Below are positions 36,172 to 45,219 of a DNA stretch of 64,000 nt, piece after piece. The position numbers and the translations under genes were made by a program. The stretch's first letter is position 1. Every line of letters begins with the position of its first letter. Source of the DNA: Acinetobacter piscicola (GTDB lineage Bacteria; Pseudomonadota; Gammaproteobacteria; Pseudomonadales; Moraxellaceae); assembly GCF_015218165.1 (NCBI RefSeq), contig NZ_CP048659.1:1798001-1862000 (forward strand), given 5' to 3'. The notes beneath the pieces are model-generated. The model made no database searches. It was given only the letters and a program-made list of their open reading frames with translations, and had not been told where the DNA came from.

Positions 36172-37266
36172 TTATTTTGATTTACGCTGCTGCTCTGCGA
36201 TAGCCCAGTCAATATGAACTTGCACAATCTCATCATGATGTGAGCGATGATGTTGCAAAGCCCGTAAAATTTCAGTTGAAAAGGGTGCATTTCCTAAACC
36301 AATTGCAATATTTCGCATAAAGCTTTGGTAACCTGTACGGCGAATGGGGCTGCCTTCCGTGCAGTTTAAGAAAGTCGCTTCATCCCAGTGCCAGAGATCT
36401 AAAAGTGAAGCATTGTCTAAACCATGTCTTGGATAAAAATCTTCAATAGGGGTTTTCTTGGCAAAACTATTCCAAGGGCAAATGAGCTGACAATCATCAC
36501 AACCAAACACACGATTACCAATACCACGTCTTAATTCCTCTGGAATAATACCTTTATATTCAATCGTTAAATAAGCAATACATTTGCGCGCATCTAACAT
36601 ATAGGGTTCAACAATCGCCTGAGTGGGACAAATATCAATACACGCTGTACATGAGCCACAGTGCTTTGTTGTCGGCTGATCAAAAGGTAGTTCTAGGGAA
36701 GTAAATAACTCACCGAGAACAAAAAATGAACCTGATTTTTTATGAATGAGTAGAGTGTGTTTACCTGTCCATCCCATACCTGCATTTTCAGCCAAAGATT
36801 TTTCAAATACAGGTGCGGAATCTGCAAAAGGGCGAGATTCAAAATCGCCAACTTTTTCTTTAATTTTATTGGCTAAAGTTTTGAGACGCCCACGCATGAC
36901 CTTATGATAATCTCGTCCACGAGCATAACGCGCAATGATTGCTGAATTGGGTTCGTCGGGCACATAGCGCGGCTTGGGTGTTTCTACTAAATAGTTCATC
37001 CGCACACAAATAATGCTTTTGGTGTTTGGCACTAATAAAGTCGGGTCAGCACGTTTTTCTAAATTTTCTTCTAAAAACTTCATATCACCATGATAACCAC
37101 GTTTTAAATATTCCTTAAAACGTACTAATTCTGCTTGAGCATCTGGTTTGGCAATGACACAATCAGCAAAGCCAAGTTGCAAGGCTTGCTCCTTGATCCA
37201 ACTTTTGAGTTGCTCAGGATCAATCTGTTGTAAGGCGATGTGTGTTGAAGATGAAGAAGCCGACAT
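36172..37266 (-). CDS. queG: Epoxyqueuosine reductase
   Basis: Last step of queuosine tRNA modification: a cobalamin- and [4Fe-4S]-dependent reductase that converts epoxyqueuosine to queuosine. Two ferredoxin-type clusters are visible (CGSCTACIDICPTQAI and CDDCQLICPWNSF), following the B12-binding domain with RGYHGDMKFLEENLEKRADP. I place the start at ATG 37266 (MSASSSSTHIALQQ, 364 residues); the longer frame to 37335 would overlap the divergent nnr gene. The last 70 residues form HEAT-like helices. queG and nnr are also divergent neighbours in E. coli. Confidence 0.93.
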   Translation of the reverse strand: MSASSSSTHIALQQIDPEQLKSWIKEQALQLGFADCVIAKPDAQAELVRFKEYLKRGYHGDMKFLEENLEKRADPTLLVPNTKSIICVRMNYLVETPKPRYVPDEPNSAIIARYARGRDYHKVMRGRLKTLANKIKEKVGDFESRPFADSAPVFEKSLAENAGMGWTGKHTLLIHKKSGSFFVLGELFTSLELPFDQPTTKHCGSCTACIDICPTQAIVEPYMLDARKCIAYLTIEYKGIIPEELRRGIGNRVFGCDDCQLICPWNSFAKKTPIEDFYPRHGLDNASLLDLWHWDEATFLNCTEGSPIRRTGYQSFMRNIAIGLGNAPFSTEILRALQHHRSHHDEIVQVHIDWAIAEQQRKSK

Positions 37267-37286
37267 AGAAAAACATAGAGAAGATA

Positions 37287-38813
37287 ATGCATTCACAAGT
37301 TTATCATAGCCATGAGATTCAAGCATGGGAAGCACGTTGGTTTAAACAACAAAATAGTTCTTTTGGGCTAATGCAACAAGTCGCATGGTCGATTGCACAG
37401 CGTTTAGAGGTTGTTTTTTCTTTTCAAAATACCATTCAACGTATTGCAATTTGGTGTGGTTCAGGCAATAACGCAGGCGATGGTTATTGTTTGGCAAAAT
37501 ATTTACAGGACTTGGGGTATCGGGTCACCGTTTTTGCGGCAGAACGTGGGCAATCCGCAGATTTAGCAAAAGCATTTCATCTTGCACAAACACATGATGT
37601 AAATATTCAAGCACATTTTAATATTGAAAATACCTTTGATTGTCATATTGATGCACTTTTTGGTATCGGTTTAAATCGTGATTTGGATGTTACATGGCAA
37701 GAAATCATTCAAAATTTTAATGCGCAATCAGGCTTAAAAATTGCGATTGATGTGCCCAGTGGTTTAAATGCAAATACAGGTCAGCCTTTGCCAACAGCGG
37801 TTAAAGCCGATTTTACTTATAGTGTGTTAGGTTTAAAAGTTGGGTTATTTACGGGTCAAGGCAAAGAATTTTCTGGAAAAGTAGAGTTAATTTCTGCGAT
37901 ACCAACAGATGAACAATTAAAGAACATTGCTCAACTCTCTTCCACGCATATTGTATTACCACAACGTCAAGCTTTTGGTCATAAAGGCAGTTATGGGCAT
38001 GTGTTGGTGGTGGGTGGACATGCCGAAATGGGTGGGGCTGTAATGATGGCTGCCGAGTCAGCATTTCGTGCAGGGGCAGGCAAGGTGACGATTGTCTGTG
38101 ATGCCAAGCACCATACAGCAATCTTGGCACGCTCACCCAATATTATGCTCCGTGATATCAATGCATTAACAGATGCTGAAATGGACAGACTTATTGAACA
38201 TGTGGATACTGTAAGTTTGGGGATGGGTTTAGGGAGAGATGATTGGGCAAAACAACAATTTTTAAAATGGTTTCCTAAAATTCATCAAGCATCACATTTA
38301 CAGATTGTTTTAGATGCTGATGCTTTATGGTTTTTGGCGGAAGATCCGATCAAGTTAAATGCACATACTTACTTAACACCACATCCTGGTGAGGCTGCAA
38401 AATTATTGAATTGTAGTGTAAATCAGATTGAAGCAGATCGAGTTACGGCAATTGAGAGGCTGCAAGAAAAATATGCAGGGCAATGGGTACTAAAAGGTGC
38501 GGGAAGTTTGATTTTAGATGATCAATTGTGGATTTGTACTGCGGGTAATGCAGGAATGGGCACAGGTGGCATGGGGGATGTGCTTGCAGGGATGATTGCA
38601 AGTTTAAAAGCACAATTTTGTCAGAATATTCATTTGCATCAGATTGTCACTTTGCATGCACTTGCGGGTGATTATTTAGCGGGAAAAGGGCAAAGAGGTG
38701 TACAAGCTCATCACATGCCTGATGCTGTGTATTATGTGGTGAATGATTGTCGCCAATCACCTATCGAAAATGAAGTAAATCATCATAATGAAATATTTAA
38801 GATGATTCGATGA
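37287..38813 (+). CDS. nnr: Bifunctional NAD(P)HX epimerase/dehydratase
   Basis: Repairs hydrated NADH and NADPH. The N-terminal YjeF domain (about 1-215) is the epimerase, with the GSGNNAGDGYCLAKYL loop and SALFGIGLNRD-type DALFGIGL segment. The C-terminal ribokinase-like domain (about 230-500) is the ADP-dependent dehydratase, with LTPHPGEAAKLL and the anion hole GTGGMGDVLAGMIA. The full length of 508 residues is normal for the fusion. ATG 37287 follows GAGAAGAT. Only 20 bp separate it from the queG start, so the promoters of the two genes must overlap the coding regions. Confidence 0.94.
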   Translation: MHSQVYHSHEIQAWEARWFKQQNSSFGLMQQVAWSIAQRLEVVFSFQNTIQRIAIWCGSGNNAGDGYCLAKYLQDLGYRVTVFAAERGQSADLAKAFHLAQTHDVNIQAHFNIENTFDCHIDALFGIGLNRDLDVTWQEIIQNFNAQSGLKIAIDVPSGLNANTGQPLPTAVKADFTYSVLGLKVGLFTGQGKEFSGKVELISAIPTDEQLKNIAQLSSTHIVLPQRQAFGHKGSYGHVLVVGGHAEMGGAVMMAAESAFRAGAGKVTIVCDAKHHTAILARSPNIMLRDINALTDAEMDRLIEHVDTVSLGMGLGRDDWAKQQFLKWFPKIHQASHLQIVLDADALWFLAEDPIKLNAHTYLTPHPGEAAKLLNCSVNQIEADRVTAIERLQEKYAGQWVLKGAGSLILDDQLWICTAGNAGMGTGGMGDVLAGMIASLKAQFCQNIHLHQIVTLHALAGDYLAGKGQRGVQAHHMPDAVYYVVNDCRQSPIENEVNHHNEIFKMIR

Positions 38814-38851
38814 ATTAATTTTTAATATATAAATCAATGGGTTTTAGGTAA

Positions 38852-39184
38852 ATGGAAAAATATTTAATTGTCGGAATTGTATTTGCAGCATGTGTTTTAT
38901 TGGTGATTTACACACAAATAGATGCATCTAAATCGACAAAAAAGCTGAGTTTGAAAGAGAAAATCCAACATGAGTTTCCACAATATAAAGTGATAGAACG
39001 CAATGAAAATATCGTGATTTGCCGAGAAATTGCAGGGTCTCGTATTGATGATGAATTGGTCTTGATTCGTATAGATATTAACCAAGATAAAAACTTAAGA
39101 ACAGTGGGGAAAATGTTGATTGCAACATATAAAAAATCACCGTCAATACGAGAAATCCGTAAAGATACAGTGGGATATGTTTAA
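38852..39184 (+). CDS. Small membrane-anchored protein, unknown
   Basis: A 110-residue protein with one N-terminal transmembrane helix (YLIVGIVFAACVLLVIYTQ, residues 4-22). A basic, Lys-rich linker follows and then a soluble alpha/beta part (FPQYKVIERNENIVICREI, DDELVLIRIDINQDKNL). The positive charges after the helix suggest the soluble part stays in the cytoplasm. It follows nnr by 38 bp in the same direction and may be cotranscribed. I do not recognise the family. Confidence 0.75.
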   Translation: MEKYLIVGIVFAACVLLVIYTQIDASKSTKKLSLKEKIQHEFPQYKVIERNENIVICREIAGSRIDDELVLIRIDINQDKNLRTVGKMLIATYKKSPSIREIRKDTVGYV

Positions 39185-39226
39185 TTTATACTTATCTACA
39201 CAACTGCATCGGATTTTTATGAAAAG

Positions 39227-39772
39227 CTAACGTCTTCTCCCACTATAACGACTGCGTCCTCGTGCCATACCACCTAAAGCATTCAGTACCGCCAATTTAC
39301 TCATACTGCCGGATGCATGTGCATGACAAATCGCAGCCGCGAGTGCATCAGCAGCATCAGCTTGTGGGTGGATCGATAAATTGAGTAATTTCATGACCAT
39401 CATTTGTACTTGTTCTTTGTCTGCTGCGCCATAGCCGACAACAGACTGTTTAATTTGACGCGCTGTATATTCAGCAACTTGCAGATCTAAATTGACCAAT
39501 GCCGCGATGGCAGCACCTCTTGCTTGTCCAAGCTTTAAAGCAGAATCAGGATTTTGTGCCATAAAGACTTGTTCTACGGCTGCTTCAGTTGGACCATGGA
39601 ATTTTACAATTCGGTCAATCCCTGCAAAAATGCGTTTTAAGCGCTCAGGCATGTCAGGAGTTTCTGTCCGAATTGTACCAGCATCAATAAACTTTAATTT
39701 TTGACCATCTTTTTCAATAATGCCATAACCCGTTAATCGTGAGCCAGGATCAATTCCAATAATGAGAGACAT
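39227..39772 (-). CDS. ruvC: Holliday junction endonuclease RuvC
   Basis: Cuts four-way junctions produced by recombination, working with RuvAB. At 181 residues it is standard. The four acidic active-site residues are visible: Asp in [14 protein letters not shown], Glu in AAVEQVFMA, and the pair in [15 protein letters not shown]. The C-terminus ends in a basic [10 protein letters not shown] tail that is a little longer than E. coli RuvC (173 residues). It is convergent with the small membrane protein gene and not next to ruvAB here. Confidence 0.95.
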   Translation of the reverse strand: MSLIIGIDPGSRLTGYGIIEKDGQKLKFIDAGTIRTETPDMPERLKRIFAGIDRIVKFHGPTEAAVEQVFMAQNPDSALKLGQARGAAIAALVNLDLQVAEYTARQIKQSVVGYGAADKEQVQMMVMKLLNLSIHPQADAADALAAAICHAHASGSMSKLAVLNALGGMARGRSRYSGRRR

Positions 39773-40228
39773 GTGCCTACTTAAAAATGCTTAAACAATT
39801 CTAATTATATGATTTTTTATAAATAATTTCTGTATAAGTTTCATATTTAATTGAATGTTTAAAATAGATTGAAATTGATATTTTTTTACTCGGCATAATT
39901 TTATTAAATCTATTGTATAAATTAAATAAAATATTTATTAAATACAACTAAAATACTCAAGAATATAAAATAAACAAAACACAAACATAAATGTAAATAA
40001 ATGCAACAAAAGAGAATGAGAATATATGCTATTCATTGTTTTAGCTTTATCTTATTGCTTATTTTTAATCTATATGATTGATTTTATTTTTGTTTTTTAA
40101 TTTTTATTGAATGTTTGTTTAAATAAATTAGGATTGATTTTTTAAGCTTAAATTAAGCTTAAGCTGTAAATTTTAATTTGCTATTGTATAATTTATACAA
40201 ATCTATTTTTTATTTACTATTGTTGTTT
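39773..40228. other. Very AT-rich region upstream of ruvC
   Basis: Long stretches with almost no G or C, which is low even for this genome. Near 40142-40164 there is a nested palindrome built from two TTAAGCTTAA units (AGCTTAA-A-TTAAGCT). No gene is supported. A TATAAT at about 40186 could serve as the -10 box of the miniprotein that follows. Confidence 0.55.
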
Positions 40229-40336
40229 ATGAACATCGTTAAATTTTTAGCAAGCTTTAATACGGTTAATACATATTTATTTCTTTCAATCTGTGCATTA
40301 AGTGCGATTGTTGGATATTTTTATTTAAATCCTTAA
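40229..40336 (+). CDS. 35-residue single-helix membrane protein
   Basis: A complete 35-codon frame, MNIVKFLASFNTVNTYLFLS and on, with one hydrophobic helix (about residues 16-33, ending GYFYLNP). It has no recognisable ribosome site; TTGTTGTTT lies before the ATG. A strong intrinsic terminator 20 bp after the stop supports a dedicated transcript, as does a TATAAT box 40 bp upstream. A single-helix protein of this size could be a regulator or accessory subunit of a membrane complex, or a type I toxin-like peptide. Neither is shown by the sequence. Confidence 0.5.
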   Translation: MNIVKFLASFNTVNTYLFLSICALSAIVGYFYLNP

Positions 40337-40354
40337 TTATAAGCATGTGACTTC

Positions 40355-40388
40355 ATATAAAACCTGCATTAGATGCAGGTTTTATCAT
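40355..40388 (+). terminator. Terminator after the membrane miniprotein
   Basis: ATAAAACCTGCAT (40357-40369) pairs perfectly with ATGCAGGTTTTAT (40373-40385), a 13-bp stem with a 3-nt loop. T residues lie inside and after the right arm. The A-rich left arm makes it usable from the other strand too. Confidence 0.75.
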
Positions 40389-40610
40389 TTTAAATGGTGG
40401 CTAAACCGTCTGAAGTAGTGTGAAAATGTTGGGTGATCCTCAAATTAAAATTTATTAGGACCTACTTTTAAAATTAAATTAGGTTTAAATTTTAATTTTT
40501 TGTCAATTTTAGTCTTTAAGACTTTAAAAAATTGAAAACGCCCATATACAATCAACATATGTATAAAAATTTATGCATTTTTTCATTTTGTCGAGAATAG
40601 ATTAATTTTC

Positions 40611-41171
40611 ATGAAATTAGCTCTGGTTGTATTGGTTGGTTTAGTCTTAGAAATTTTTGTGTGGATTGGCGTAGGCGATCTCGTTGGAAGCATGTGGTAT
40701 GTATTCTTCTGGTTTATTGCTGCCTTTTTTATTGGTTTAAATCTGGTACGTGCCAACGCAACAGGACTTATGCCACAGATGCAACAAATGCAAATGGGGC
40801 AAATGAGTGCTGACCCACAGTTGACCAATAATTTACCTAAAATTTTAGCAGGTATTTTGTTGATTATTCCGGGATTAATCACAGATATTTTGGCAATTCT
40901 GATTTTGATTCCACCTGTGCAACAAGCTTTTAAAAATGCCATGATGAAAACCATGATGAAGCGCCAACAAGCGATGATGGAAAAAATGATGGGTGGCATG
41001 ATGGGAGATATGGGTGGTAATGCTGGACAAAACCCATTTGCAGATTTAATGCGTCAAATGCAAAATCAACAAGGGAATCCGTTTCAGGATTCATCGGTGA
41101 TTGATGGTGAAGCTCGTGAAGTTGAGCCAGAACGTAAGCAAATTGAATTAAAAAATGTTAATAAAAAATAA
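40611..41171 (+). CDS. fxsA: FxsA family membrane protein
   Basis: A 186-residue inner-membrane protein with N-terminal helices at about 2-20 and 26-48 and a third around 80-100 (ILAGILLIIPGLITDILAIL, the FxsA signature 'PG-x-x-[ST]D'). The C-terminal third is Met- and Gln-rich (KTMMKRQQAMMEKMM) and cytoplasmic. In E. coli FxsA relieves F-plasmid exclusion of phage T7; its normal role is unknown. ATG 40611 lacks a strong ribosome site. An intrinsic terminator follows. Confidence 0.88.
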   Translation: MKLALVVLVGLVLEIFVWIGVGDLVGSMWYVFFWFIAAFFIGLNLVRANATGLMPQMQQMQMGQMSADPQLTNNLPKILAGILLIIPGLITDILAILILIPPVQQAFKNAMMKTMMKRQQAMMEKMMGGMMGDMGGNAGQNPFADLMRQMQNQQGNPFQDSSVIDGEAREVEPERKQIELKNVNKK

Positions 41172-41191
41172 AAGCTGAGCACTTGAAAATG

Positions 41192-41219
41192 AGCTAGACA
41201 TGTGGGTCTAGCTTTTTTT
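41192..41219 (+). terminator. Terminator of fxsA
   Basis: AGCTAGAC (41192-41199) and GTCTAGCT (41206-41213) form a perfect 8-bp stem and run into seven T residues. Confidence 0.85.
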
Positions 41220-41304
41220 ATGACAGATTTCTATAAATGAACTAAATCTTGTTAGTGCAGCGTATAATAATGAGGTCTTTTTCGTATTTGTTCCTATATT
41301 TTGC

Positions 41305-41934
41305 ATGTCTTTATTATTGACCATTTGTTCATTACATTTTTTTGCACAACTTAGTCCAGGCCCTGATGTTTTGCTTGTAGCAAAAAGTTCAGCGTCTACA
41401 ACACGACAAAATACACTCAAAATTGTTTTAGGAATTTCAGTTGGAATCATTGTTTGGGTGGTTTTGACTCTAATGGGTTTTACGGTGCTCATTCAACAAT
41501 GGCCATGGATCCAACAAGTTCTGATGATCATTGGGGGATTTTTCTTGGCGAAGATGGGGTACGCCATGTTGAGAGGTGGAGTTTCAACTTTAAAACAAGA
41601 AGTATCTTTACATGGTGTGATTGAACAGCAACCTAAAAATTATTTTATGATGGGCTTATTGACCAATTTATCTAACCCTAAGACCTTGATTTATTTTAGT
41701 AGTGTATTTTCTTTGGCATTAAGTTCTTCAGCAAATAGTCATTTAAAAACACAGTTGGCAATTATTATTCCGATTCAGACATTTTTTGTATTTACACTTT
41801 TTATGTTGATTATGTCGATGCCGAAAGTCAAACATCTATATCAAAAATCTGGGAGTTATATTGATATTGCATCAGGTGCATTATTTGTTATTTTTGCGCT
41901 ATGGTTGTGGTTGGATGCACTTCATCTGATATAA
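41305..41934 (+). CDS. LysE/RhtB-family exporter
   Basis: A 209-residue membrane protein of the LysE superfamily, which exports amino acids or related metabolites. The family signature is at the N-terminus (QLSPGPDVLLVAKSSAS), with about six hydrophobic helices. A charged segment in the middle precedes the conserved GLLTNLSNPKTLIYFSSVF motif. The substrate is unknown. No good ribosome site lies before ATG 41305, but the frame and motif positions fit that start. Its last 47 bp overlap a small leftward gene on the opposite strand. Confidence 0.88.
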   Translation: MSLLLTICSLHFFAQLSPGPDVLLVAKSSASTTRQNTLKIVLGISVGIIVWVVLTLMGFTVLIQQWPWIQQVLMIIGGFFLAKMGYAMLRGGVSTLKQEVSLHGVIEQQPKNYFMMGLLTNLSNPKTLIYFSSVFSLALSSSANSHLKTQLAIIIPIQTFFVFTLFMLIMSMPKVKHLYQKSGSYIDIASGALFVIFALWLWLDALHLI

Positions 41935-42100
41935 CTTCTATTTTAGAGGTATTATTTTCACAGGTATTGTGCTGTTGAATTTTTTGTGTGATTTGATACT
42001 TATTTGCAAGCAAGGTGGTTTCAGTATTCTCTGACCCTTGGTAAGTGCGACTACGATTGGCGCGTTCACGTAAACCGCCTTTTTTAATCAATCTAATCAT
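41888..42100 (-). CDS. 70-residue basic protein overlapping lysE-like gene
   Basis: A minus-strand frame beginning MIRLIKKGGLRERANRSRTY and continuing with a Thr/Gln/Asn-rich part (ITQKIQQHNTCENNTSKIE). It starts right after GGAGAGC at 6-base spacing, the best ribosome site in this region, and it occupies an otherwise gene-free stretch for most of its length. Its last 15 codons lie inside the exporter gene on the other strand. The N-terminal third is strongly basic, suggesting nucleic acid or ribosome binding. The remainder looks disordered. No family is recognised. Confidence 0.5.
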   Translation of the reverse strand: MIRLIKKGGLRERANRSRTYQGSENTETTLLANKYQITQKIQQHNTCENNTSKIEVISDEVHPTTTIAQK

Positions 42101-42110
42101 GTTTGCTCTC

Positions 42111-42145
42111 CATAAAATTTTGCATAGTCTAATTAAAATTTTATG
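42111..42145 (-). promoter_or_regulatory. 11-bp inverted repeat beside a start site
   Basis: CATAAAATTTT (42111-42121) and AAAATTTTATG (42135-42145) are perfect arms around 13 bases. Read on the minus strand, the 3' arm ends at the G that begins the GGAGAG ribosome site of the 70-residue gene, so a hairpin here would crowd the ribosome site. Alternatively it is a DNA operator. Confidence 0.45.
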
Positions 42146-42367
42146 GGGAGTAAAAGAAAAGTTGTTGCTAATAAAGAGTTAGATGATTGAAGTAACATTT
42201 TTATATTTAATAAAATAATAAAAAACTTGACTTATAATGAAAAAAGTATACAAAAGATCATTTGTAAAATTATCTTAAATCTGTTTATTTAATATAAGTG
42301 ACATCTTCAAATACTAATATGGTCACGCTGAGAAAAACAATAAATGTTTTAGTAGCAGGAGGAATAT

Positions 42368-42619
42368 ATGCTATATCAATATCAATGCGCTTGTTGTAAT
42401 AAGGTTGTTACAGCAAACGACAAAGAATGCCAAGACTGTGGCTCTCATCATATTCGCAGTCCATATGGATTTTGGATTTTTTGTATATTTACATGCTTAT
42501 TTGCTGCGATTGCATTTAAAGCAGGGCAGATCTATTTAAAGAATCATCAAGCAGATACGCCTGAACAAGTCACGTTATTGAATGTGCTCAATCAAAATTC
42601 AAATAAAAATAAATCATAA
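42368..42619 (+). CDS. Zinc-ribbon membrane protein
   Basis: An 83-residue protein. Residues 1-27 form a zinc ribbon with two CxxC pairs (CACCNKVV and CQDCGSHHI). Residues 31-53 are a transmembrane helix (YGFWIFCIFTCLFAAIAF). A short polar tail follows. It starts after AGGAGGAATAT, a very good ribosome site. The layout (cytoplasmic zinc ribbon plus one helix) is common in small membrane-tethered proteins of unknown function. It stands alone. Confidence 0.75.
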   Translation: MLYQYQCACCNKVVTANDKECQDCGSHHIRSPYGFWIFCIFTCLFAAIAFKAGQIYLKNHQADTPEQVTLLNVLNQNSNKNKS

Positions 42620-42717
42620 AACTCGCTTAAATTATCAGGTACTTTTGAATTGAAATTGTAAAGTACCTTTCATCTTTATACATCTCAGTCATATTTAAGA
42701 GAATGTAAAGGCTAAAT

Positions 42718-43035
42718 TTATGCTTGGGGATTTAAAAAAATTGCATGATTGATTTGAGATAAAGGTAGGTTGATTGCAAAGCATTTGCTGCGAATATTTT
42801 GGATTCCAAAGCTTTGTAAACGTGCAGTATGCATCGTTAAATAATTTTGTGCATTTTCTTCAAGATCAAACAAATAAATGCCACCTGCTTCCTGAGTTTG
42901 ACTATTTTCAGTCCATATTTTCCATAATAGACCTTTTTCTAGGTTAATACTTTCTGCAAGTGCTTTAAATGCAACAGACATTTCATCTGCAAATGGTCCA
43001 ACGGTAGGAAAGTCAACTTGTAATAATACAGGCAT
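42718..43035 (-). CDS. ydhR: YdhR-like putative monooxygenase
   Basis: A 105-residue protein closely resembling E. coli YdhR: VDFPTVGPFADEM at the N-terminus, LAESINLEKGLLWKIWTE, EAGGIYLF, and PLSQINHA at the end. YdhR adopts the dimeric ferredoxin-like fold of ActVA-Orf6-type monooxygenases that oxidise aromatic compounds without a bound cofactor; its own substrate is unknown. It is transcribed leftward toward a gap. Its neighbours (zinc-ribbon protein, metK) give no functional hint. Confidence 0.85.
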   Translation of the reverse strand: MPVLLQVDFPTVGPFADEMSVAFKALAESINLEKGLLWKIWTENSQTQEAGGIYLFDLEENAQNYLTMHTARLQSFGIQNIRSKCFAINLPLSQINHAIFLNPQA

Positions 43036-43113
43036 ATTGTGTATTCCAAGGTTTGAAAGTCGAAAGTAATATTCTATGATTTTATATAATGTTTGAATAG
43101 TTGTGTGGGCAAA

Positions 43114-43140
43114 TAAAAAGCCCGCATGATGCGAGCTTTT
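43114..43140 (-). terminator. Terminator of metK
   Basis: On the minus strand AAAGCTCGCAT faces ATGCGGGCTTT (one T-G pair), followed by TTTATTT. It lies 20 bp past the metK stop. Confidence 0.75.
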
Positions 43141-43158
43141 CGATATTTCATTGGAAAA

Positions 43159-44325
43159 TTAAAGGTTTGCTGATGCTTTTAATGCTTCAACTTTATCTGT
43201 TTTTTCCCATGTAAATGCAGTATCAGAGCCTTCACGACCAAAGTGACCATAAGCCGCAGTTTGTTTATACATAGGCTGAAGAAGATCAAGCATACGTGTA
43301 ATACCGTATGGACGTAAGTCAAAGTGTTCACGAACCAATTGAATGATTAATTCATCAGATACTTTGCCGGTATTGAATGTATTGATTGAGATCGAAGTCG
43401 GTTCAGCAACACCAATCGCATAAGACACTTGAATTTCACATTTGTCTGCCAGACCAGCTGCAACAATGTTTTTTGCCACATAACGACCTGCATACGCTGC
43501 AGAGCGGTCAACTTTAGAAGGGTCTTTACCAGAGAATGCACCACCACCGTGACGTGCCATACCACCGTAAGTATCTACAATGATTTTACGACCTGTTAAA
43601 CCACAGTCACCGACAGGGCCACCGATCACAAATAAGCCTGTTGGGTTGATATGGAATTTTGTACCTGCATGGAACATTTCAGCAGGAATAATCTTTTTCA
43701 CGATTTCTTCAATCACAGCTTCTTTTAAATTTGCTTGTGAAATTTCAGGATCATGTTGAGTTGAAAGTACAACCGCATCTAAACGAACAGGTTTACCATT
43801 TTCATAAGCAAATGTAACTTGGCTTTTCGCATCTGGACGTAACCATGGCAAGCTGCCATTGCGACGTAATTCTGCTTGTTTTTCCATTAAACGATGTGCG
43901 TATGAAATTGGAGCAGGCATGAGAACATCGGTTTCACGGCTTGCATAACCAAACATTAAACCTTGATCGCCTGCACCTTGATCTTCAGGTTTTTGGCGGT
44001 CGACACCTTGTGCAATCTCTGGTGATTGTTTACCAATCATATTGATCACAGCACAAGTTGAACCATCAAAACCTAAGTCAGTATGATGGTAACCGATGCC
44101 ATTTACAGTGTGGCGTACGATAGATTCAAAGTCTACATTTGCAGTGGTGGTAATTTCACCTGCAAGAACGACAGCACCTGTTTTTACTAAAGTTTCACAG
44201 GCAACTCGTGCATACGGATCTTCTTTTAAAATGGCATCCAAAATAGCATCACTAATTTGGTCCGCCATTTTGTCTGGATGGCCTTCGCTTACTGATTCAG
44301 AAGTAAAAACACTGTATTCGCGCAT
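43159..44325 (-). CDS. metK: S-adenosylmethionine synthase
   Basis: Makes S-adenosylmethionine from methionine and ATP; an essential cytoplasmic enzyme. The length of 388 residues is typical. Motifs: [18 protein letters not shown] (ATP/methionine site), [10 protein letters not shown], and the phosphate-binding [19 protein letters not shown]. The gene runs leftward with its own terminator. I find no SAM riboswitch in the 156-bp upstream gap, as expected for this group of bacteria. Confidence 0.97.
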   Translation of the reverse strand: MREYSVFTSESVSEGHPDKMADQISDAILDAILKEDPYARVACETLVKTGAVVLAGEITTTANVDFESIVRHTVNGIGYHHTDLGFDGSTCAVINMIGKQSPEIAQGVDRQKPEDQGAGDQGLMFGYASRETDVLMPAPISYAHRLMEKQAELRRNGSLPWLRPDAKSQVTFAYENGKPVRLDAVVLSTQHDPEISQANLKEAVIEEIVKKIIPAEMFHAGTKFHINPTGLFVIGGPVGDCGLTGRKIIVDTYGGMARHGGGAFSGKDPSKVDRSAAYAGRYVAKNIVAAGLADKCEIQVSYAIGVAEPTSISINTFNTGKVSDELIIQLVREHFDLRPYGITRMLDLLQPMYKQTAAYGHFGREGSDTAFTWEKTDKVEALKASANL

Positions 44326-44481
44326 GAAAATCCTACGACTATTCTTTTCTCGATGCGTTATGTTACATCTTGTTGTCTATAATCACTAGGCTATTATGAT
44401 GAAAAAAACGAATTAACTATAGAAATTGATTTGATTTAGTCAAAAAAGCGTAGCTTTACAATAAAAATAAGTTTCCACGAT

Positions 44482-45219
44482 TTAATTTTCCAACAAGGAT
44501 GCTTGAGGGCTGACATAACAAATAGGTACCACCTCTTCTCTACGTACAGCATCTACGGCTAAAGGGTTATCGGGCTGATTGTCCCATAAGTAAAGTTGGT
44601 GTTGTTCGGGGAACATATGTGAGTAGTAAAGTTTAACTTGTGGGAAAAATTGGCGATAACGATCAAAATAATCCATCCCTGACTGATGTGTCCAACGGGC
44701 TTGACCGCTATAGTCATCCACTGTTTTTTGCGCAAAAATGGGCATAGGAATGATCGCAATACCATCTGGTTTTAATACACGGCGCATTTCCGAAATGGCT
44801 TTTAGATCATCATGAGGATAGAGCAAGATATGTGATGCAAATAGGATGTCGAAACTTGCATCAGGAAAAGGTATATCCATCACGTCAAATTGAATATCGA
44901 CATTATTTCGAAATTTATCGGCAGAGGTGTAGTGTTTAAATTTACGTTGAAAATATTGTTGGATCGCATGTTCTGGCGCAATGTGCAGTACTTTAGCGTC
45001 TAAATTTTGATATTGATCAAATAGCTGTTGTACAACCAAAAATTGTAATCGAGCACGTTCATTTTCTCCACATTTTGGGCATTTTGCATGTAGTCGGCTC
45101 TTTTTATCTTTAAAAGGTCCACTATATAAACAAATTGGGCAGGTAAATTTTTGTTTATGTGGATATAAGAGTTTGAAAAATGGCGCTCTTAGACTTTTAA
45201 TAGATTGTTTTAGGTTCAT
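44482..45219 (-). CDS. SAM-dependent methyltransferase with zinc ribbon
   Basis: A 245-residue protein. Residues 25-60 hold a zinc ribbon (FTCPICLYSG then HAKCPKCGENERARLQ). The class I methyltransferase core follows, with AKVLHIAPE in place of the usual glycine loop, DIQFDVMDIPFPDASFDILFASH in the middle (the 'PFPDASFDI' signature) and EMRRVLKPDGIAIIP. The substrate is unknown; proteins of this type are often linked to envelope sugars or to RNA. The N-terminal basic stretch before the ribbon and the loss of the glycine motif are worth noting. metK, maker of the methyl donor, is the next gene on the same strand, with 156 bp between. Confidence 0.82.
   Translation of the reverse strand: MNLKQSIKSLRAPFFKLLYPHKQKFTCPICLYSGPFKDKKSRLHAKCPKCGENERARLQFLVVQQLFDQYQNLDAKVLHIAPEHAIQQYFQRKFKHYTSADKFRNNVDIQFDVMDIPFPDASFDILFASHILLYPHDDLKAISEMRRVLKPDGIAIIPMPIFAQKTVDDYSGQARWTHQSGMDYFDRYRQFFPQVKLYYSHMFPEQHQLYLWDNQPDNPLAVDAVRREEVVPICYVSPQASLLEN

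Noticed and set aside
38852..39184. Toxin-antitoxin or defence role for the small membrane protein after nnr
   Set aside because: No partner gene and no motif; position after a housekeeping gene gives no support.
44326..44481. SAM riboswitch before metK
   Set aside because: The gap is short, AT-rich and lacks any known SAM aptamer pattern.
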